A stretch of DNA of 64,000 nucleotides from Carposina sasakii. Taxonomy: Eukaryota; Arthropoda; Insecta; Lepidoptera; Carposinidae. The position numbers and the translations under genes are program-made. Below, one piece after another: positions 32,636-44,651 of this stretch. Location of the stretch: the NCBI GenBank assembly GCA_014607495.2, contig CP053150.1, positions 5,786,495 to 5,850,494 of the forward strand, in the 5' to 3' direction. The notes under the pieces are model-generated. The model saw nothing but the letters and a program-made list of their open reading frames with translations. It made no database searches and was not told the DNA's origin. Within the stretch, counting starts at the first letter, position 1. Each line of letters starts with the position of its first letter.

Positions 32636-32758
32636 CTTTTTTGCATTCATCTAGTGCTTCATCCGTGTTGTCGCCACAGTCGTTCTCTCCCTCGCACACC
32701 CAGGAAACTGGTATGCACTTCCCATTCCCACATCGGAACTGTTTCATTCCGCAGACAT
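32636..32758 (-). CDS. LDL-receptor class A repeat exon of an LDLR-family gene
   Basis: A 123-bp exon on the minus strand with acceptor TTTCTTTTCAG and donor AAAG|GTAAGAA. Both borders are phase 1, the usual arrangement for a shuffled LDLa exon. The translation has the six LDLa cysteines in order ([26 protein letters not shown] and a final DEC), the aromatic residue of the CIPxxW block and the calcium-binding acidic cluster DCGDNTDE. LDLa repeats bind basic patches of lipoprotein ligands in the extracellular part of LDLR-superfamily receptors. The start phase matches the end phase of the signal-peptide exon at 48751-48886, giving an in-frame junction with this repeat seven residues or fewer after that exon ends. 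Insect lipophorin or vitellogenin receptors are likely candidates; one repeat does not identify the member. A repeat (32770-33836) begins about 10 bp upstream of the acceptor. Confidence 0.9.
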
Positions 32759-32769
32759 CTGAAAAGAAA

Positions 32770-33836
32770 TAATTTTTTTAAAACGAAAAACCGACTTCCT
32801 CCCAAAACTCGAACTTACTAAAGTAAAATTTTACTAAAGGGCAAATATATTGCGTTAATCCGTGTACGAAGTTTAGGAGGCATAATATTGTCAGATTTAT
32901 ATGCCAGCAAATGATTAAATAGGCCACAAGACAAAAGAGAAAAAGGACTAGGCTTCGAAACTTTACGTCTGACAATATGATGATGATGATGATGATAATG
33001 ATGACTTCCGACCGATTTCGGCGACCACTTCTACTCCTAGATATTACTAAGTTGGCGTTCATGCTGGATCGGAGGCACGGAGCACAACAGCCATGTACAC
33101 TCTTATTTAAGCAACATATAATTACACTCCTTCTTCCTGCCCTGTTCCCAATAATTTGAGGTCGGTGAAATATGTAGGTACTCTTCTTTCATTTATCCCT
33201 ATTATCCGTCATCTCGTTATTCTCATGTCTACCTCTTCCTCTATAACCATCTTACTTCGGACACGGCTTAACGCAACATACAATTTCACGACTTAATACA
33301 ATTATCTTCATCTTCATAAGCCTATTGCAGTCCACTACTGGACGTAGGCCTCCCCCTGCCATAGGGGGATTTTGTTACTAAAAAGTTCCACTATCTGTTT
33401 TTCGGCAGCTCCATCATCAGACCCTCGTTTCCTTTATATTATGTGTAGCTGACCAAAATTCTCTATAAACATCTAAAAACGGACTACTCGTGCCCTTTAT
33501 ATTTGAGGATATCCCTAGATTCCTTAGAGATTCCATCATCAGATGTTATGTTTTATATGTAGGTGATCAAAACGCTCAGTAAAAGTATAAAAACAGACTA
33601 CATGTGCCTACAATATTCGAGGATTGCCCTCGATTTCTCCAAGATCCCATCATCAGATCCTGATGTGGTGAATATGGGACCAACCTGGAAGTATACCATG
33701 ACCAACTATAAAAAAAATTGAAATCGGTTCATAAACGACGGAGTTCTGAGGTAACACACATAAAAAATAAAAATAAAAATAAAAAAAAACATACAGACGA
33801 ATTGATAACCTCTCTTTTTGAAGTCGGTTAAAAAAA
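32770..33836 (+). mobile_element. Composite AACCGACTTC repeat, short copy (K2)
   Basis: Same order of blocks as 25911-27537 from TAATTTTTTTAAAACG to TTTTTGAAGTCGGTTAAAA, but about 560 bp of the internal LINE fragment is missing between roughly 33063 and 33085. The LINE 3' tail survives at 32977-33025, with an (ATG)n run and GACCGATTTCGGCGACC. The left edge is about 10 bp from the 3' splice site of the LDLa exon. Confidence 0.75.
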
Positions 33837-34244
33837 ACATTTCATCTATACGATATAGATATTAAAAACAGACGTAGTTACAGTTTATTTCAAACTGAAT
33901 TTCCCGGGTAACTCCTTAACATTCTATGCTTTTAACCTATTTTCTAATCAATTTTAATGATTAATAATTATTTCGACCTTCACCTAAAATAAGAGTTTAT
34001 TTAAATTTTACGTTAGTGTTTAGATTTAGTCAGAAACTTTTTTATTTTATTCTAAAATTATAACAAGAAAGGTGAAGTACCTATTACTAACAAACCTATA
34101 TCATAATTTTTGTTATAAATAAATAAAAATAATTTATTTCAGACCGAAGATCCATATTGGGGTTAGTGAAAATACAATCATGTTGGTGTTAGTAATAATA
34201 AAAATAAAATTTAATTAAATAGGAAAATAATTATGCACAGCTAC
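33837..34244. other. Unannotated AT-rich stretch (receptor intron 1)
   Basis: Nothing recognised. Confidence 0.45.
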
Positions 34245-34770
34245 AATATAGGAAGACTATTGCGGACAGGCACAACACGCCCCGGCAGGTCTCCCGTCCA
34301 AGAGGAGAACAATAGTCGCAGACTAGCTGATCACCCCTCGCACGAAACACCGCCACATTGGCGAGTCATACCTATCCGCAACAGTCTCCAGGAAGCTGTT
34401 TGGACTGGCCCGAACTCTGCGTATCAGGGAGGCTGTTTTTTGCGTATGATTGCATGGAACCCATCAATTTGATACTCAGCAAACATCCCTGTCGCACTAC
34501 AGAAACGAGGCAGCCCCAACATCATCCTAAATATATTATTATATTGTACGCGAAGGGTCTCCAGCGGCTTTTTGGTGTAGTTGACCCATAGATTTCCCGT
34601 GTAGAAGCACTGGCAATAAGCTTTGAAGAGCGAGAGTTTGGCCTCCTCACTACAACGGGAAAATCTACGAATCAACATGTTACCTCTGACCGCTAGAGCC
34701 CTACGCTCCCTTTCAATATCTTGATTGTCTTTAAGGTCGTCAGTAATGATGTGCCCAAGATATTTAAATG
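34245..34770 (-). pseudogene. LINE ORF2 C-terminal fragment
   Basis: The minus strand reads FKYLGHIITDDLKDNQDIER, then RRALAVRGNMLIRRFSRCSE, AKLSLFKAYCQCFYTGNLW and FRMMLGLPRFCSATGMF, the region immediately after RT in many arthropod non-LTR elements. The frame holds until about 34424, after which similarity continues with a stop and a frameshift (for example GPVQTASW, QCGG) to about 34245. The RT catalytic core is not included. No clear tail was found. Confidence 0.7.
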
Positions 34771-35218
34771 TGTAAACTCGATTGATTTTAATTTAAACGT
34801 AGGAATTTATTTTAATAATTATTTTAATATTGATCTATGTAAAGTATTATATTGGTGGCCGCCCAGGTGGCGTCTCTCTTTTACCTACCTACACAAAAGT
34901 AAAAGCGAATCATCCAAGGTATCAGATTATATCATTACACTTTGGTATGCAGATCACACACATAGACACTGTACTGTCAGTTACATAAGAGCTATTGTAC
35001 TAAAGACATATTCGTTGGTATAATGTTGTTTATTACCTATTAATTGCACTGATAATATTCTCAGCATCGTAATATTACTCATCGTTATCTACTTGTAAGG
35101 GTATTAATACATATGTAGGTAGGTAGTATTTAATTAAGTTTGCGACAAGCGTCTGCCTGTTAGACTGATATCTCGATAATCAATTAGGCGGGAGCTTCTA
35201 TGAACACTGAACTCTATA
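34771..35218. other. Unannotated AT-rich stretch (receptor intron 1)
   Basis: Nothing recognised. Confidence 0.45.
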
Positions 35219-35520
35219 TCTATACTAATATTATAAAGCTGAAGAGTTTGTTTGTTTGTTTGTTTGTTTGTTTGATTGAACGCGCTAATCTCCGGAACTA
35301 CTGGGTCGAATTAAAAAATTCTTTTTGTGTTGGATAGTCCATTTATCGAGGAAGGCTTTAGGCTATATATCATCACAGTGCGACCAATAGGGACGAAGAA
35401 TAAGAGGAAAATGTGGAAAAAACGGGGAAAATTATTCAACTTTGGAGACTTCCGTTCCGTGCGCTGCGTAAACGGTTCAAGTTATCCAAAAAATATGTAT
35501 GAAAGAATAAAATGACGTAG
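35219..35520 (+). mobile_element. Helitron-like element, 5' part
   Basis: Starts TCTATACTAATATTATAAAG after an A, then (TTTG)n and AACGCGCTAATCTCCGGAAC, GGAAGGCTTTAGGCTATATA and GAAAATTATTCAACTTTGG, the usual order of this lepidopteran element. The 3' end is not seen, and a local tandem duplication follows. Confidence 0.65.
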
Positions 35521-35540
35521 AAATGATATGAAAGAAAAAA

Positions 35541-35778
35541 ATTGAAGGTCTAGACTGCCTGATGCAGAACCCTTAGCAGCCCAGCTAAACTTTGAGAGAT
35601 ATGAAAATACCGTCTTAGGAAAAGTTGCTCAGCATGATAAGCACTTTCTAATAACGTAATAAAATTGAAGGTCTAGATAACCTGATGCAGAACCCTTAAC
35701 AGCCCAGCTAAATTTTGAGAGATATGAAAATACCGTCTTAGGAAAAGTTATTCAACATGATGAGCACTTTCTAATTTA
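35541..35778 (+). repeat. Tandem duplication, 123-bp period, two copies
   Basis: Two copies starting ATTGAAGGTCTAGA (35541 and 35664) share GATGCAGAACCCTTA(G/A)CAG and ATGAAAATACCGTCTTAGG with about a dozen differences. Confidence 0.8.
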
Positions 35779-35910
35779 TACTATTGACTCATTATAACCT
35801 GTATATCAATATTTAATAGCTGTTGCCCGCGGCTCCGCTCGCGTGGATATCGCTTATTTCGTGGAAGGGTTATGAAAAACAGATAGTAGCCGATTCTTAG
35901 ACCTACTGAA

Positions 35911-36117
35911 TCCTACTAATATTATAAACGCGAAAGTTTGTGAGTATGGATGAATGGATAGATGTTTGTTACTTGCACGTAAAAACAGCTGGAGCGATTT
36001 TAATAAAAATTGACAGGCTACTTTTTATGTAGGCTATACCTATTTTATACTTTTTATAAAGATAAAAGTTTGTTTTTTTCTGCAGTCCACGCGGACGAAG
36101 TCGCGGGCGTCCACTAA
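35911..36117 (+). mobile_element. Complete short Helitron-like element
   Basis: A|TCCTACTAATATTATAAACG at the left and a GC-rich end GTCGCGGGCGTCCACTAA|T at the right: TC...CTAA with A and T at the two flanks, 207 bp, no target duplication, as expected for Helitrons. Non-coding. Confidence 0.75.
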
Positions 36118-36555
36118 TTATTAATATTTTCAAAGATAATTCAGCAACATATTACCTAAATAGGCTAAACTGGATTTTGGCTTCATGGACTTTTCTTAAG
36201 TAAACAAATACAAAAATAAAACGCTTAGGCCAGTGCCATAGATATTTCAATACATATAAGATTACTACAATCAGAGTCAAAATTCAATGAAAGGTATACC
36301 ATTATGAAATGCCAAAAGAATAATGCCAAATTGTATGAAATCTGGAAGCGAGGAAAAATTACAAAACAAATTGTGGATTGTTTCTCCTTGACCAAGTTCT
36401 TATTCAATCTGAGTTGATTCTCGTGAATCAAGATCACTTTGAATGGAACTACTAGAAATAGCATCATCCTTTGCATTGCAGATAGGTCAGGTTCAAAAAC
36501 ATTTGCTTCCGGCGCTGCACTGACGTCACAATGGGCGACAGCATTTCATTCACTT
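36118..36555. other. Unannotated AT-rich stretch (receptor intron 1)
   Basis: Nothing recognised. Confidence 0.45.
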
Positions 36556-36559
36556 GTAA

Positions 36560-36730
36560 CCCGCCTCGGCTTCGCACGAGTGCAGTGCTGATACTATACA
36601 TAGAAACCTTCCTCGTGAATCACTCTATCTATTAAAAAAAACCGCATCAAAATCCGTTCCCTAGTTTGAAAGATCAAAGCAAGGGACGGACAGACAGCGG
36701 CAATCGACTTTGTTTTATAATATGTAGTGA
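36560..36730 (-). mobile_element. Helitron-like element
   Basis: On the minus strand it starts TCACTACATATTATAAAACA, then AAAGTCGATTGCCGCTGTC, ATCAAACTAGGGAACG-type text and an AATAGATAGAGTGATTCACG block, ending in a GCGAAGCCGAGGCGGG segment. The same family as 54549-54757; here the 3' CTRR terminus is unclear. Confidence 0.6.
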
Positions 36731-37070
36731 CAATGTCCTATCCACCAAGACTTAAAAATGGAATAAAGACCAAGATTGAAGTCTAGGTACAGAAGACCTT
36801 AATTAAAACGAATTTGTCGTTATACAACAAAAGTGGCGCTACCATTTTTCTAGGTCTTTTAGACAGATTGTTTATAGGAATCTGTATACTAAAAAACGTT
36901 TACTTTTTAGCTCATCTAATTACAACTTGGCAAAAACTATGTCTATGTACTTATAAACGGATACAGACAGACACTCACATAACATTAATATATCATTTAT
37001 ACGATACACAAGATTCCCTAACATCTATTTCAAGCACATTAACTTTATAACAATGACTTGAGGTTTGAAC
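36731..37070. other. Unannotated AT-rich stretch (receptor intron 1)
   Basis: Nothing recognised. Confidence 0.45.
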
Positions 37071-38362
37071 GAAAAGGAATACATGGTAATAAAAACATCA
37101 AAACATGCTTTCAGAGGTAATACAATGTACGGAAATCGACCATCGAAACTTGGCCTATACGGGGTAACATATAAGGATTTTATTCACGTGGCCCTAAATA
37201 GACTTTACAGGGTCATTACATAATGGACACGAGAAGTCGTTTCGGACATCGAGTCGTGCTCTGCGATTTATGCCAATAGTGATGTAACCTGACTACGAGT
37301 TTGTCGATAAATGTAATTCTTAATTATATTTTATTTACCTTAGTCACCTTTTACGACATGTCTGTAGAAATGAGGATGGTAGTTCTATTTACGATAATCA
37401 TACTTTAGTGTATATTTCTTAGTTTATTTCTATTAAATAAAGCGAGTAATACGAGTAGGAGCGAACGGTAGTACTGTGGGTACCGAGTAAGGGCGGGATA
37501 ACCGAAATATATTAAATGATAATACCGACATTATCCTCGTAAAATAATAAATTGGTGTAGGTACAACATTAAATTTTACGGCCAGCGTAGATGGATTCTA
37601 TTTGAACCAACTAAGTGTCTTGTTTAACTTATATATTTTTAAAATATTTTAGTCAGGTTAGGTTAGTTATTTATATATGATTAATTTATTAAATCTTAAA
37701 TTATTAAAGTACGTAGGAAAAGGAATACATGGTAATAAAAACATCAAAACATGCTTTCAGAGGTAATACAATGTACGGAAATCGACCATCGAAACTTGGC
37801 CTATACGGGGTAACATATAAGGATTTTATTCACGTGGCCCTAAATAGACTTTACAGGGTCATTACATAATGGACACGAGAAGTCGTTTCGGACATCGAGT
37901 CGTGCTCTGCGATTTATGCCAATAGTGATGTAACCTGACTACGAGTTTGTCGATAAATGTAATTCTTAATTATATTTTATTTACCTTAGTCACCTTTTAC
38001 GACATGTCTGTAGAAATGAGGATGGTAGTTCTATTTACGATAATCATACTTTAGTGTATATTTCTTAGTTTATTTCTATTAAATAAAGCGAGTAATACGA
38101 GTAGGAGCGAACGGTAGTACTGTGGGTACCGAGTAAGGGCGGGATAACCGAAATATATTAAATGATAATACCGACATTATCCTCGTAAAAGAATAAATTG
38201 GTGTAGGTACAACATTAAATTTTACGGCCAGCGTAGATGGATTCTATTTGAACCAACTAAGTGTCTTGTTTAACTTATATATTTTTAAAATATTTTAGTC
38301 AGGTTAGGTTAGTTATTTATATATGATTAATTTATTAAATCTTAAATTATTAAAGTACGTAG
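37071..38362 (+). repeat. Direct tandem duplication of a 646-bp segment
   Basis: 37071-37716 and 37717-38362 are identical except for one substitution that I found (T at 37545, G at 38191). The segment starts GAAAAGGAATACATGG and ends AAAGTACGTAG. It is non-coding and shows no transposon hallmark, so it looks like a recent local duplication, or an assembly artefact, within the receptor intron. Confidence 0.95.
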
Positions 38363-38363
38363 G

Positions 38364-39220
38364 TACCTAACTATAACGATACGTATTAATTTTTTAATTA
38401 GATTAGTTTTCTAAATGCTAGCTAGTCATCATTACATCAATTGATTCGTATTCTACTTGTAAACATAACATTAAGAGAAGCAACTTCTTTTCCCATCACT
38501 AGTGGCCATATTTTCCAAAGGCACTATCCAATCCCGGCCCGTTGAAGTTGGACTATGGCTATGATTTACACTCCATCCATTCGGTGCCATAAAGAAAGAA
38601 ATGAATCTAGCAGGTTCCAACTCATAAATAATATTATCGATAACTAAAGGTTGGGGCGGACGATATCGGCAAAACTTGCTGAAATTGAGATAGTGATGTT
38701 ACTAAATTTATTATCTTATGTAATTGTGTTGTCTGCAATATTATCTTAAATATTTGTTATGTTCCGAAATTGTCCGCCATTCGTCCTCCATCCAATTATA
38801 ACCCAATCTTGGGGTCCAAATGAAATAGCACTGTTTATGTCTCTTAAAATTATTAAATAAATACTATAATCTAGATCGAGATACATATATAAATATACGT
38901 TATTTGTGAAAAAATCTGGAAGTGGAAAGTTAGAGACCAGAACCTATTAAATAGTTTACACAATTTGACACGTATGACTAAGGACAACAGGGTATAAGTA
39001 GTAATAAATTACTAATTACGCAGGTTCTTCAAAAGTCTAAATTAAAAAGTGAAAATAGATGGGGGTAGACTTGATTACGTAACAAAGGAGACAGAGACTA
39101 TTTCATACATCTTTTCTTCTTTGCTGCTCTGGGAGTGAAAAAAAAAAGTATAATACTACAGCTGCTTCTCTTTCCGGGCATACTGTACAAGTCAGTAGAG
39201 GGACAAGAGGGTATTGGTGT
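38364..39220. other. Unannotated AT-rich stretch (receptor intron 1)
   Basis: Nothing recognised. Confidence 0.45.
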
Positions 39221-39389
39221 TTTGTAGGCGATGGGCTGACCACCTGTTACTACTAATCGAACTTGTACATCTCAACTATACCCTCAAAATTGGTCAGAAG
39301 TGGCACCATATGGTTATATGTATTGACCCTTGGTGTTCTGCCTACACCGTAAGGGATAAAGGCGTGATTATATGTATGTATGTATGTTT
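39221..39389 (+). repeat. (TATG)n-tailed lepidopteran repeat
   Basis: TTTGTAGGCGATGGGCTGACC ... GCGTGATTATATGTATGTAT, ending in a TATG microsatellite, which suggests a retroposed 3' end. An inverted copy with high similarity is at 50299-50464. Confidence 0.7.
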
Positions 39390-40203
39390 GGGCCCAGGAC
39401 CTAAAAACCTCACGCCTTTGCTTCATAGTGGCCATATAGTTATTTATAAATAATACCTCATCCTTTATAATTGATTCTGCCAAAAAAAAATAGCTCATTA
39501 AATACGACGCATCAAGCAACAACCACAATTGATTACAGTAGCAACACACGGACAATTTTAATTAAAACACAACAACTTAAATTTATTTCGAGATAAATGA
39601 CAGTAAGCTGCAGTTTGCAATATCCCGTGACAAAGCCCGTAAATTAATTTGAATCATTCAAAAAGTTTTAATCAATTTTCCCCAGCTTCCTGGGTTATTT
39701 AATGCTGAAGCTCATTTTCGCCATCATTTTAGAAGAATAATTTGCCTTAATAAATTTTATATGAAGACTTAAAATATTACTGGGCATGCCCATCTATGCT
39801 TTAATATTATTTTAAAGGGGCCTTTTCTCAAAAATATACTACAGGTTTGGATCTCTTGGAAGAAGTACCCACTCATACGTACTGAGAAAGAATATGTTTA
39901 ACCCGATTCTAAACCCGAGATAAATTGGGTTTTCTAGGATAAAAGAGATTAAAACTAAATAATGTTAATCTTTTTGTGTATGTGCAATAAAGAATAGTGT
40001 TTATTGAAGCTTTCGCCTTTATTTTACTATCTTCTAGTAAAATAAAATATTACAGGTATGCATATAACTGCTCCTCTTCTATTTCTTTATTTAAATAGTT
40101 TTGAGTGAGGTCATAATAATGGTGAATTCCTGTGCTGATGCGGACCTACACTATCATCCGAGCATGTCCTAAGAGTTAACCAAGAAACTAAAGCTTTTTC
40201 TCA
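39390..40203. other. Unannotated AT-rich stretch (receptor intron 1)
   Basis: Nothing recognised. Confidence 0.45.
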
Positions 40204-40318
40204 GGCGATATGCTAGCAACTTATCACTGATTATTTACGTATGAACATAGCTCTGGGATCTCCTTTATGATACTGCAGTTCTGGCTACCTCATTTCGGGA
40301 ACACAGCCATTTCTATAA
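40204..40318 (+). repeat. Short repeat fragment, related to 19228-19297
   Basis: GGCGATATGCTAGCAACTTATC and AGCTCTGGGATCTCCT, then GGGAACACAGCCATTTCTATA. The first block resembles the start of the repeat at 39221. Confidence 0.55.
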
Positions 40319-42413
40319 TGTAAACCCTTTATCCAAAGTAAATCAATACAGGTCTAGTCATTTATCTGCTAGCAACCATTTTAAAGTATCGCATAGAAGG
40401 GCCACTAAATTATTTTTATTACATTAGGAGACAAGGGCCCCTACAGTGGAAACGATCCGCATGGCGACTGTTGACGGCTCCGCTGACATCCAATCTGCGT
40501 AGAGGGCCCTCCTGTCTGTCTCATTGAGATCAAATCGCGCTTGAACTAGAACCGATCAGATAAACGGCATTGCACTTGAGTTTTTTTTCTATCTGACAAT
40601 CACGAATCATGTAATTTACTTGCCTAATGGGCATGTAACTGCATATATTTTTTTGATCATAGAATGTTTCTGGTAAGTAATATTCTCAGAATTAAAAAAA
40701 ACACTTGTCTTCTACTACTCCTACTATCATAATTGATACCTTCTTACAACCTATTTGATTCTTACGAGTACTTTCATAACTTTTATGTAATACTCACTAA
40801 CAATTCGAAAATATCTTCCGCAACGTTTTGGTAAGAATTTCAACATTGTTAGAGAATTTTCTGCCTTTGAAATATTTTAATTAAAAAACTAAGCTTCGCA
40901 TCCAAGAGCGTTGTATAATTATTTTCTAGGGTTTTAATCATGATATTGGCATAGCTCGAATATTAAATTAGTTTAATTAATTTAGCTCATTTGGGTAACA
41001 TTTATATAAACGGCTGCAACATCTGACGCATCCAAAAGTTTCTGTTGCACAAACTTTTGTGGCGTGGGATCATGTGGGTGGGATCCTTCCGAGGTTTGAG
41101 AACTAACTTATATAATTGCAACTGTAATAACACCCGCTGGTTGCAAAGTTGCTTCTTGCATTTAATATTTGCTCGCGCTTTGATAATAGTACCTTGAGCT
41201 TTGCTCTGCCATGTTATCATGTTAGTTTCATATTTAAATTTTTAACATTGTTACATCTAAATAAACTCTTTTCAAACATAATATTTATCTACGAATAAAC
41301 ATAGAAGTTTGTCGCTTAAATCTTCTTCATTGAAACTAATAATGAATCTGATTTAGGTCCAGAATAAAGGTTGATCAAGTACCAATTTATACATCTGAAA
41401 ACTCTGCATGTTCCCAAAGATGAGAATTTAAACTACAAATTGGTAATTAGGACCTATCCCTATATTGATGATATCAATATTTCGAATGTCCCTATTCCTA
41501 TTTCTCAAATGGCTATGGATACCGCGCAATTGGCCAAACAGATGCCTAGGGTGCCATTATTGGAATAAAGTAATTACAAATTCAAAGAAACCCATAAAAT
41601 CATCCATTACTACTATTTGGCGGTCGTGTCAGTATTGTTCGGGATATTGTTTGAATGGCCATATTTGGACAACATTTTCCCCGATACAATAGTTTTAAGC
41701 CTTAGAAGTGTTGTCAACTGTTTATTGTATAGTTTACATTATACATATTGAGTTTGACTCATTCTTACCTTTCCAAAAAATACTTTAAAACTTTTAATAA
41801 CTATATATATTGCGTTGCGACAAAAGAGAGCGCAAATAGCAACAGTCAAAAACCTACACCAAGGTTGTGCCAAAAATATAAAAGTTACTGTAGTACGAGT
41901 AAGCACGATGATAAAGTAGATAAATATTACATTATTTACTTTGTGCGTTCCACTGTTTGATATTCTCATAACATTGATGTTACATATCACATATAAACAT
42001 GATTTGCGATTGATTTTCGGCCAAAAAAAAAAAACAACCCTACATAGTTAGGTATAAGTATGCACGTCATATCAAATCTATAGTAGATCTTAGCTTTGCT
42101 GACCAAGGGTATATCTGGTATCGGTAAATAACTCTATATCATCTTAATTTGTTAATTTTTCATCTTAGATAATTAATTAGATAACACTTATGTTCAGGTG
42201 ACGCAAATATTCACAAAACGCGCATTAACCGGTTTCCATTTTATTTGCATGTCAATAAAATAAACAAAACACGTCGAAAAAGCTTTGCAAGGAACGTAAT
42301 TTTAAATTTAATTATTATTCCCCCATTGCTAGATTAGAGATGTATGTAATGCCTTTCGCTATTTCCACTCTTTTGTCTCCAAACTCTTTTACATGTCTAA
42401 ATTAATACCTATA
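40319..42413. other. Unannotated 2.1-kb AT-rich stretch (receptor intron 1)
   Basis: No supported gene. A GC-richer block at 40436-40565 begins AAGGGCCCCTACAGTGG and includes TAGAGGGCCCTC; I cannot assign it. Confidence 0.4.
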
Positions 42414-42680
42414 CAGGATGATTTTTGGTCGTCAACGTTCCCGAAAACTACGGAATCTCCTCATCATCACGATCATTTTTCTCCATGGAAGCATACCTGG
42501 GAAGTGTCTGGTTTCCAAAATATTAGGGTCCAAAGTTGAGTAAATAGACTGCGTTTTTCTGCATAAATGCACATAGACGCGCGTAGCAGGATTTTTTCAC
42601 GAAAAATAATTAATATCTGTCTATAAAAAAACTAATATAAAACACTAGACACTATAAATTTCGCACGATCAAGGAATTTC
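42414..42680 (-). mobile_element. MITE, family B copy 5, truncated
   Basis: Inverted compared with 16288-16668: CAGGATGATTTTTGGTCGTC on the left, then the shared ATCATTTTTCTCCATGGAAG core, ending at CGATCAAGGAATTT without the second terminus. The left flank has TA. Confidence 0.75.
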
Positions 42681-43403
42681 ACACCAAATGCGTGGATTAA
42701 CATACCTACACATTGCTTTTGTCACAAACAAGATGATACGTCATGCGTGTGGCCATTAGTTAAAACAAATACGAAGGCCATAATTTTATTGAGATACTAT
42801 TCACAAGTTAAACCTAAGGTTATTACAAGAGAGGTAGATAAGCAACTGATTCCGTGGTAGATTTAAATCCTAAACTGGATAAATGTTCTTCAGCCACTGA
42901 GCAGGGTCCTGTGTTTGAATACAAATGGAGCGTTTATCCCTGAAAGCCAATTTGTATGCAAATTACAGGTCCATTTAACTATTCTCGTTAGTTGTTCATT
43001 TTCGAAAACGTCTGCATTTGCACGTTCGGAATGTCTACTTTCAATTTATAATCAGTCATTGAGATCCGAACAAATTAGGGCGGACCTGGCGTTCTTGCCT
43101 ACATTATAATAGTGCCTTAGGTACTATTGAATTTGTGAAATTTCAATGATTATGATATATTTCCTAATTATGTTTAAACCTCTTATTATATACGTCATGT
43201 CAAAAAATAAGCGTATTTCTTTTATAAATTAGCTTTATTAATATTAAATTCAAATGCAAAACCTGAATCAAAATATCCAAGCAACCAATATTTTTTTTTA
43301 CTATTTTTTTGATGGTCAACTAGTTCTACCACTATTAAGAAGTTGATATTAGAATTAGCTTTACAGAGAATGATACGTGTGAATTTTTTATATAACTATA
43401 CAT
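42681..43403. other. Unannotated AT-rich stretch (receptor intron 1)
   Basis: Nothing recognised. Confidence 0.45.
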
Positions 43404-43631
43404 TGTCACTTAGCTCGTACCTCGGAAAGCACGTAAGACCGTTGGTCCTGCGCCTGATCTCTCTCCGGTCGTGTCGGATTTCCGTCCCATCGGACTATGA
43501 GAGTAACGGAATAGAGAGTGCATCTGTGTTAGCGCACACACTTGTGCACTATAATATCTCCTGCGTACCTGGCCAATCTCCGAAGGGATTGGTCGCCTTG
43601 GCCGAGATACGGTCGGAGATCATCATCATAA
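43404..43631 (+). mobile_element. SINE, 5'-truncated, same family as 6427-6768
   Basis: Starts inside the SINE body (GTCACTTAGCTCGTACCTCGG) and runs through TCTCTCCGGTCGTGTCGG and CACACTTGTGCACTATAATA to the tail TTGGCCGAGATACGGTCGG with ATCATCATCAT. The tRNA-like head is missing. An open frame through it (43343-43711) is fortuitous. Confidence 0.8.
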
Positions 43632-44651
43632 CTATACCAACAAATTTTAATTTACTTAAATGTCACTTAGCTATGCATGAAGATAACGAAGTAAAAGTCA
43701 ATAATATTTAGCCTTATTTTTGCAATGCTACGAATTTTAAGCCCATTGCTATTCATGGATTAATTAAAAAACATATACCACATACCTAATAGCATATTTT
43801 GGATAACTATGACATGCCACAGGGTATATTATAATTATAGTATATCTGAACGAAATTATAACTTAAAGTTCCCATCACAGTAATGCAATTATTAACAAAG
43901 TTATCAAAACTCGTGCTTCAGTTGAATCATTGTTATAACGTGTGCCGCACAATTTCGTGTTAGTTAGTTTATTAATTGTTTTACGTAATGAACATCCATG
44001 AAATTTCACAGAGCTAAGCCTTGTTATTGCTATGTAAAGAAGAGGTTTCGCAAAAACGGTTTACGAATGAGATTTTCAGGATGAATTTTAAATATTTAGT
44101 TTATATTGCAATTATAATTAATAAGTATAAGTACACAAGCGGCCAAATTCATTTTTATTTAGCGAAATTCGCCTAAAATAACAAAGAAAGTATAACTTTC
44201 TAGATGGTTTTAGATAGGTACACTTAAAATAAGGCAAAATGTTAAAGTTACAAGTTTTATTACAGATGTATAGAAGACACAATTGGTAACAAAAAATAAC
44301 TACTACCTATATTACTATAGGTACCTAGCCATCTCAATAAATTCTGCGCAATTTGGCAGTTTGCCAAATTTTCACCTTTGCTTTTACGTCAGAAAACAAG
44401 GTATCTATTTAAACATGATTTAAACGAATCTTTGCCCTGTAATCGTATATTATTTTGACTAAACTTTGTTATTATTACATAAACTTTAAATGATTTTCAA
44501 TGTACTACAACAATTATCTTGTATCCCACTGAATATCAAAATAGTAGACAGATAAAACGATCAAGTGAAGATGATCAATTTAATAACCGGAATATTCGGG
44601 AGTATTCACAATTAATTCCAGCTACAACCAAATTGGCAAACTGGGGGAGAA
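43632..44651. other. Unannotated AT-rich stretch (receptor intron 1)
   Basis: Nothing recognised; the 5' edge of the LINE lies near its right end. Confidence 0.45.

Noticed and set aside
37650..37670. Insect telomeric repeat (TTAGG)n
   Set aside because: Only two adjacent partial units (GGTTAGGTTAG); not an array.
43343..43711. 122-codon open frame
   Set aside because: It runs through a 5'-truncated SINE and AT-rich flanks.
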